18,888 bases of DNA from an uncultured Lachnospiraceae bacterium (GTDB taxonomy: Bacteria > Bacillota > Clostridia > Lachnospirales > Lachnospiraceae): assembly GCA_902782655.1 (NCBI GenBank), contig CACZNY010000120.1, forward strand, positions 1 through 18,888, written 5' to 3'. Shown in pieces: positions 15,694 to 18,888 of the stretch (position 1 is its first letter; every line of letters begins with the position of its first letter). Both the position numbers and the translations under genes were made by a program. The notes below the pieces were generated by a model, which ran no database searches, had not been told where the DNA came from, and saw only the letters and a program-made list of their open reading frames with translations.

Positions 15694-17032
15694 ATATCCT
15701 GTAACAATCCTTTCCTGATTCCTTGGCTTCATACAGCGCAGCATCCGCCGCTCTGAATAATGTATCGTAATCCTCTCCGTCCTTCGCAAAGAACGCTATA
15801 CCTATGGAGCAGCTTATATGGACACTCTCATCCTGTCCCTTTACATCCGATCTTATCCTGTCATTAAGCCTCTGAGCACGATCCCTTGCTATCTCAAGGG
15901 TAGTATGGCTCATAAGCACCATAAACTCGTCTCCGCCCATGCGGCCCACAAGATCAGTATCCCTGAAAACATTGCGGATATTGTCCGCCACAAATCTTAT
16001 GGTATCATCGCCTACCCCGTGTCCCAGAGTATCGTTCACTGATTTGAAATTATCGGTATCTATCATGAAGAGAGCATGGCAGTCATTGAAATCGCTCTTT
16101 GAAAGGTGAGCCGCACAATACAGCTGCATAGCTGTCTTATTCAAAAGCCCTGTCATACCGTCCCTCTCGGCTTCAGTTCTCAGTCTCTCCTGCTCCAGCT
16201 TCTCGACCGTTATATCCTTGGCAGAGCCCACGACCCTGATTATTCTTTCACTCTTCCCTTCAAAAGAAGCATAATTCAAGCGGTACCAGAGATAGGTTTC
16301 TCCCTCAAAAGCCATCCTGTATTCTACGACTCCCTTGCCCGCCGTCTTCATAGCTGAACCAAAAACAGACTTTACTACATCCAGGTCGTCGGGATGTATA
16401 GTGCGGAAAGCCTGCCCCCCTGTGAAGGCATGGTCGATATTCTTCCAGTGCCTTACACCGCTGCTGTCCTTCCTTGATACTGAAAGGCTGTCTTTATCCA
16501 CATCATAATCATACTCAACATTGTCTATTGCTTCTTCAATGAGCTTAAAGCGCTCTGTCTCCATGTAGAGCTGCTCATTCATGGATTGCAGCTGGTTTTG
16601 AATGGCTTTCTGCTCAGTCATGTCAGAAAGAACACAGAAAAAAACTCTGCTGCCATCCTCCTGCGTCCTGATCGTCGCTTTATGACTGAACCATATGATC
16701 TCCTCAGACAACCCTATGGATCTGTACGCAAGCTCCACATGATCAAAAAACTGTATCTGTGTTTCAATAAGCTCCTTTATCCTGCGCCGATCCTCTTTCA
16801 TAACGAAAAGATTGAAGCTGTCCATGAAGTGCTCACGAAGCTCCTGCTCTCCACATCCGAAAATGTTCAGCAGGCCCTCATTCACATACAGGATCTTTCC
16901 CGTATCCGCATCATATGTCATGACGCCGCCGGGCATGCTGCTCAAAAGGATATTAAGCTGGTCACTCGTATCCTTGAGCCTCCGTCTTAATCTCTCTATT
17001 TCGTTACCTTCCCTAATGACTGTTTCCGACAT
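15674..17032 (-). CDS. PAS-PAS-GGDEF diguanylate cyclase
   Basis: This 452-residue cytosolic signalling protein should condense two GTP into cyclic di-GMP. A short coiled coil (about 8-28) leads into a first PAS domain (about 29-150, with PGGVMTYD and FFCVLSDMTEQK). A second PAS domain follows (about 160-285, with FRTIHPDD, YLWYRLNY and VVGSAKDIT). The cyclase domain covers about 288-450: DGMTGLLNK, FMIDTDNFKSVNDTLGHGVGDD and an intact GGDEF at 366-370. RDTD at 357-360, five residues before GGDEF, is the product-inhibition I-site. No transmembrane segment is visible, so the PAS domains sense a cytosolic cue or bind a ligand or cofactor. The first gene of its operon; its AAGGAGG site is an unusually distant 16 bases from the ATG. 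Confidence 0.95.
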   Translation of the reverse strand: MSETVIREGNEIERLRRRLKDTSDQLNILLSSMPGGVMTYDADTGKILYVNEGLLNIFGCGEQELREHFMDSFNLFVMKEDRRRIKELIETQIQFFDHVELAYRSIGLSEEIIWFSHKATIRTQEDGSRVFFCVLSDMTEQKAIQNQLQSMNEQLYMETERFKLIEEAIDNVEYDYDVDKDSLSVSRKDSSGVRHWKNIDHAFTGGQAFRTIHPDDLDVVKSVFGSAMKTAGKGVVEYRMAFEGETYLWYRLNYASFEGKSERIIRVVGSAKDITVEKLEQERLRTEAERDGMTGLLNKTAMQLYCAAHLSKSDFNDCHALFMIDTDNFKSVNDTLGHGVGDDTIRFVADNIRNVFRDTDLVGRMGGDEFMVLMSHTTLEIARDRAQRLNDRIRSDVKGQDESVHISCSIGIAFFAKDGEDYDTLFRAADAALYEAKESGKDCYRIYGESGR

Positions 17033-17033
17033 T

Positions 17034-17072
17034 TTAAGCGGTATCAGTCCTCCTTGTGGTATTGTCTTTCAT
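17034..17072 (-). other. Possible 12-codon leader peptide before the GGDEF gene
   Basis: An ATG at 17072 opens a frame encoding MKDNTTRRTDTA that ends in TAA one base before the GGDEF ATG. It runs straight through the AAGGAGG at 17049-17055. Its own ribosome binding site is weak. It could explain the long distance between that site and the cyclase start through re-initiation, or it may be chance. Confidence 0.25.
17049..17055 (-). promoter_or_regulatory. Shine-Dalgarno sequence at unusual distance from the GGDEF start
   Basis: AAGGAGG on the minus strand ends 16 bases before the only plausible start ATG at 17032. No in-frame ATG, GTG or TTG lies closer. Confidence 0.5.
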
Positions 17073-17099
17073 TCTGATCACGGAAAAGACGTATCCCGT

Positions 17100-17108
17100 A
17101 TTATAACA
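17100..17108 (-). promoter_or_regulatory. Predicted extended -10 promoter of the GGDEF-to-aminopeptidase operon
   Basis: The minus strand reads TGTTATAAT, a perfect -10 with the extended TG. At 17 bases upstream the -35 region is only GTACGG, a poor match, so recognition would lean on the extended -10. The start would be near 17093. It lies in the 114-base gap after prfA; no convincing terminator is seen in that gap. Confidence 0.55.
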
Positions 17109-17146
17109 TATCAGTCCGCCGTCCGTACAGTGCCGAAGGGCGTGAA

Positions 17147-18214
17147 TCAAACGTTTTCCGCCAGTTTCGCCGCCCTGTCAGCCTCTGTAAGCGCGTCTAT
17201 GATCTCCTTAAGATCACCGTTAATGACATCATCTATCCTGTACAGCGTAAGGTGTATCCTGTGATCCGTGACCCTGCCCTGAGGAAAATTATAGGTTCTT
17301 ATCTTCTCCGATCTGTCTCCGGTGCCTATCTGGCTCCTTCTTTCTGCCGATTCGCTCTCCTGTTTCTTCTGAAGCTCCAGGTCGTACAGCTTTGATCTGA
17401 GGAGGGCAAAGGCCTTGTTCTTATTCTGGAGCTGGGACTTTTCCGTCTGAGAGTATATCACTATCCCTGTCGGATAATGTGTAAGCCTTACCGCAGAGTC
17501 TGTCGTATTGACGCACTGCCCTCCGTTTCCGGAGGCCCGCATGACATCTATGCGTATATCCTTTTCATCTATCTCTATATCCACTTCCTCTGCCTCCGGC
17601 ATCACCGCAACGGTTGCCGTGGAGGTATGGATCCTCCCTCCCGATTCCGTCTCCGGAACCCTTTGAACCCTGTGAACCCCCGACTCATATTTCAGCACGG
17701 AATAAGCTCCTGCGCCTTTGACCATAAAAGACACATTCTTCATGCCGCCTATACCTGTCTCTTCACACTCCATCAGTTCCGTGCTCCAGCCCCTGGCCTC
17801 TATGTAGTGGGTATACATCCGGTAAAGATCATAGGAAAACAAAGCAGCTTCATCTCCCCCCGCTCCTGCTCTTATCTCCATAATGACGTTGCGATCATCA
17901 TTCTCATCCTTTGGCAGCAGCAAAAGACGCAGGTTCTGAATAAGCTCCGGCTGTTTATCCTTCGCAGCTGACAGCTCTTCTCTGGCAAGCTCTTTCATAT
18001 CCGGATCGGATTCCTCATCAATAAGCTGTAAGGCGTCCTTTATCGCCGTCTCGTTATCCTTATAAGCCTTATAGGCTTCCACCACCGGAGCAAGACCTGC
18101 CTGCTCCTTCATCAGCGCCATATACTTATTGCTGTCCGATGCGGCTCCGGGCTCCGATATCCTCCTTGTCAGCTCATCATATTTCAGTACTATGCCTTCC
18201 ACATTTTCAAACAT
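17147..18214 (-). CDS. prfA: Peptide chain release factor 1
   Basis: RF1 reads UAA and UAG stop codons in the ribosomal A site and triggers peptide release. The 355-residue length is standard. The stop-codon recognition tripeptide appears as PET at 187-189 (within [18 protein letters not shown]), the PxT form that separates RF1 from the SPF of RF2. The catalytic GGQ is at 231-233 in [30 protein letters not shown] and DHRIHLTLY are further family signatures. The ATG shares one base with the prmC stop (TAATG), with GAGGTG a short distance upstream, so prmC and prfA are translationally coupled. Confidence 0.98.
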   Translation of the reverse strand: MFENVEGIVLKYDELTRRISEPGAASDSNKYMALMKEQAGLAPVVEAYKAYKDNETAIKDALQLIDEESDPDMKELAREELSAAKDKQPELIQNLRLLLLPKDENDDRNVIMEIRAGAGGDEAALFSYDLYRMYTHYIEARGWSTELMECEETGIGGMKNVSFMVKGAGAYSVLKYESGVHRVQRVPETESGGRIHTSTATVAVMPEAEEVDIEIDEKDIRIDVMRASGNGGQCVNTTDSAVRLTHYPTGIVIYSQTEKSQLQNKNKAFALLRSKLYDLELQKKQESESAERRSQIGTGDRSEKIRTYNFPQGRVTDHRIHLTLYRIDDVINGDLKEIIDALTEADRAAKLAENV

Positions 18215-18888
18215 TATCGATCACCTCTGCAGCATTTGATCACTCTGTAGTTTCCGGAATAATCCTTCAGTGCTTCCACATCCGTAAATCCGTTCTCTTT
18301 CAGAAGCCCCGTCACGGCCTCCGCCTCGTCATATCCCGTTTCGAGGTATAGTCTGCCCCGTCTTTTCAGATAAGAGGATGCTTCCCTTGCTATAACACGG
18401 TAAAACCTTAGTCCGTCAGCATCACCGTCCAAAGCCGTCCGCGGCTCATGATCCCTTACCTCAGGCATAAGCGTTGGTATCACATCAGACCTGATATACG
18501 GCGGGTTGCTGACAATGCAGTCATAGATTCCCATCACATTTTCAAACATATCCGTCAGTATCCACTCTACAGCATCATGCAGTCCGTCCCCTGCATTTAC
18601 ATTATCCGCCGGCGAGGCCTTCGTTCCAAAAATAATTTTCTCATTTTCCTTCGCGATCTTAAGCGCTGCCTCCGAAATATCCGCTCCCGTGCCCCTTATC
18701 CCGTTTTTATACCTCATAAAAGAAAGAAGTATGCAGCCTGAGCCTGTGCACATATCGAGGATCGACGAACCATCACCGATATCTTTCATCATTTCTTCCA
18801 CCAGGAATTCCGTATCAAATCTTGGTATCAGCACGCTTTCGTTCACGATAAAGCGAAGCCCCATAAAATCCGCCATACCGGTTATATA
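18214..18888 (-). CDS. prmC: Release factor glutamine N5-methyltransferase (5' end cut by the window edge)
   Basis: PrmC methylates the glutamine of the release-factor GGQ motif with S-adenosylmethionine, and its target RF1 is encoded immediately downstream. Visible parts are VLIPRFDTE, the SAM-binding motif [11 protein letters not shown], the catalytic [11 protein letters not shown] and [10 protein letters not shown]. An ATG occurs at 18876, but it is internal: codons before it read Tyr-Ile-Thr-Gly and the family has YITG at exactly this point. The frame remains open to the last base, so about 60-80 N-terminal residues (the helical substrate-binding domain) lie outside the window. It ends in TAATG with prfA. 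Confidence 0.95.
   Translation of the reverse strand, partial: YITGMADFMGLRFIVNESVLIPRFDTEFLVEEMMKDIGDGSSILDMCTGSGCILLSFMRYKNGIRGTGADISEAALKIAKENEKIIFGTKASPADNVNAGDGLHDAVEWILTDMFENVMGIYDCIVSNPPYIRSDVIPTLMPEVRDHEPRTALDGDADGLRFYRVIAREASSYLKRRGRLYLETGYDEAEAVTGLLKENGFTDVEALKDYSGNYRVIKCCRGDR

Noticed and set aside
17109..17146. Terminator after prfA
   Set aside because: Some GC-rich complementarity exists (CGCC with GGCG) but there is no stable compact stem followed by T residues.
18214..18876. Complete prmC starting at the ATG at 18876
   Set aside because: The codons upstream of that ATG continue the conserved YITG segment and the frame is open to the window edge, so this ATG is internal and the gene is truncated by the window.

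Overview
The window looks like a chromosomal housekeeping segment from an obligately anaerobic Firmicute, most likely a member of the Lachnospiraceae (Butyrivibrio-like). This rests on protein character: the only ribonucleotide reductase is the anaerobic glycyl-radical type, PurN, PurE and PyrE have clostridial-style signatures, and a thioredoxin-reductase homologue lacks the NADPH site. No mobile element, CRISPR array, rRNA or tRNA is visible. Gene density is very high, with no gene-free stretch above about 130 bases. All genes but one are on the minus strand.

Read in the direction of transcription (right to left), the layout is as follows. (a) 18888-17147: the 5'-truncated prmC followed by prfA, overlapping by one base; PrmC methylates the GGQ glutamine of the release factor encoded next to it. 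(b) 17032-8428: a PAS-PAS-GGDEF diguanylate cyclase, a TPR lipoprotein, the anaerobic ribonucleotide reductase nrdD, pyrF, pyrE, a small three-helix membrane protein and a long M29-type aminopeptidase. Spacing is tight or overlapping and there is one clear promoter ahead of the cyclase, so this is probably one long operon joining pyrimidine and deoxynucleotide supply to two unlinked-looking regulatory or envelope genes. (c) 8325-2143: purE-purM-purN-purD, then a large secreted or membrane-anchored protein with an Asp/Tyr-rich tail, then a thioredoxin-reductase-like flavoprotein and thioredoxin. A near-consensus promoter lies just upstream of purE and all later gaps are 39 bases or less, so a single transcript is plausible. 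(d) 1609-2154 on the plus strand: ispF (non-mevalonate isoprenoid pathway), whose 3' end overlaps that of trxA. (e) 1479-103: a membrane-anchored GH3 beta-N-acetylhexosaminidase, divergent from ispF, with the two promoters physically overlapping. A long imperfect palindrome lies beyond its 3' end.

The most notable items are the thioredoxin-reductase homologue, which keeps the FAD motifs and redox CxxC but has lost both NADPH-binding motifs (fitting the ferredoxin-dependent FFTR type), the uncharacterised Asp/Tyr-tailed membrane protein encoded just upstream of it, and the mutually overlapping ispF/GH3 promoters. I did not find a convincing, wholly new multi-gene system; most of the window is ordinary core metabolism.
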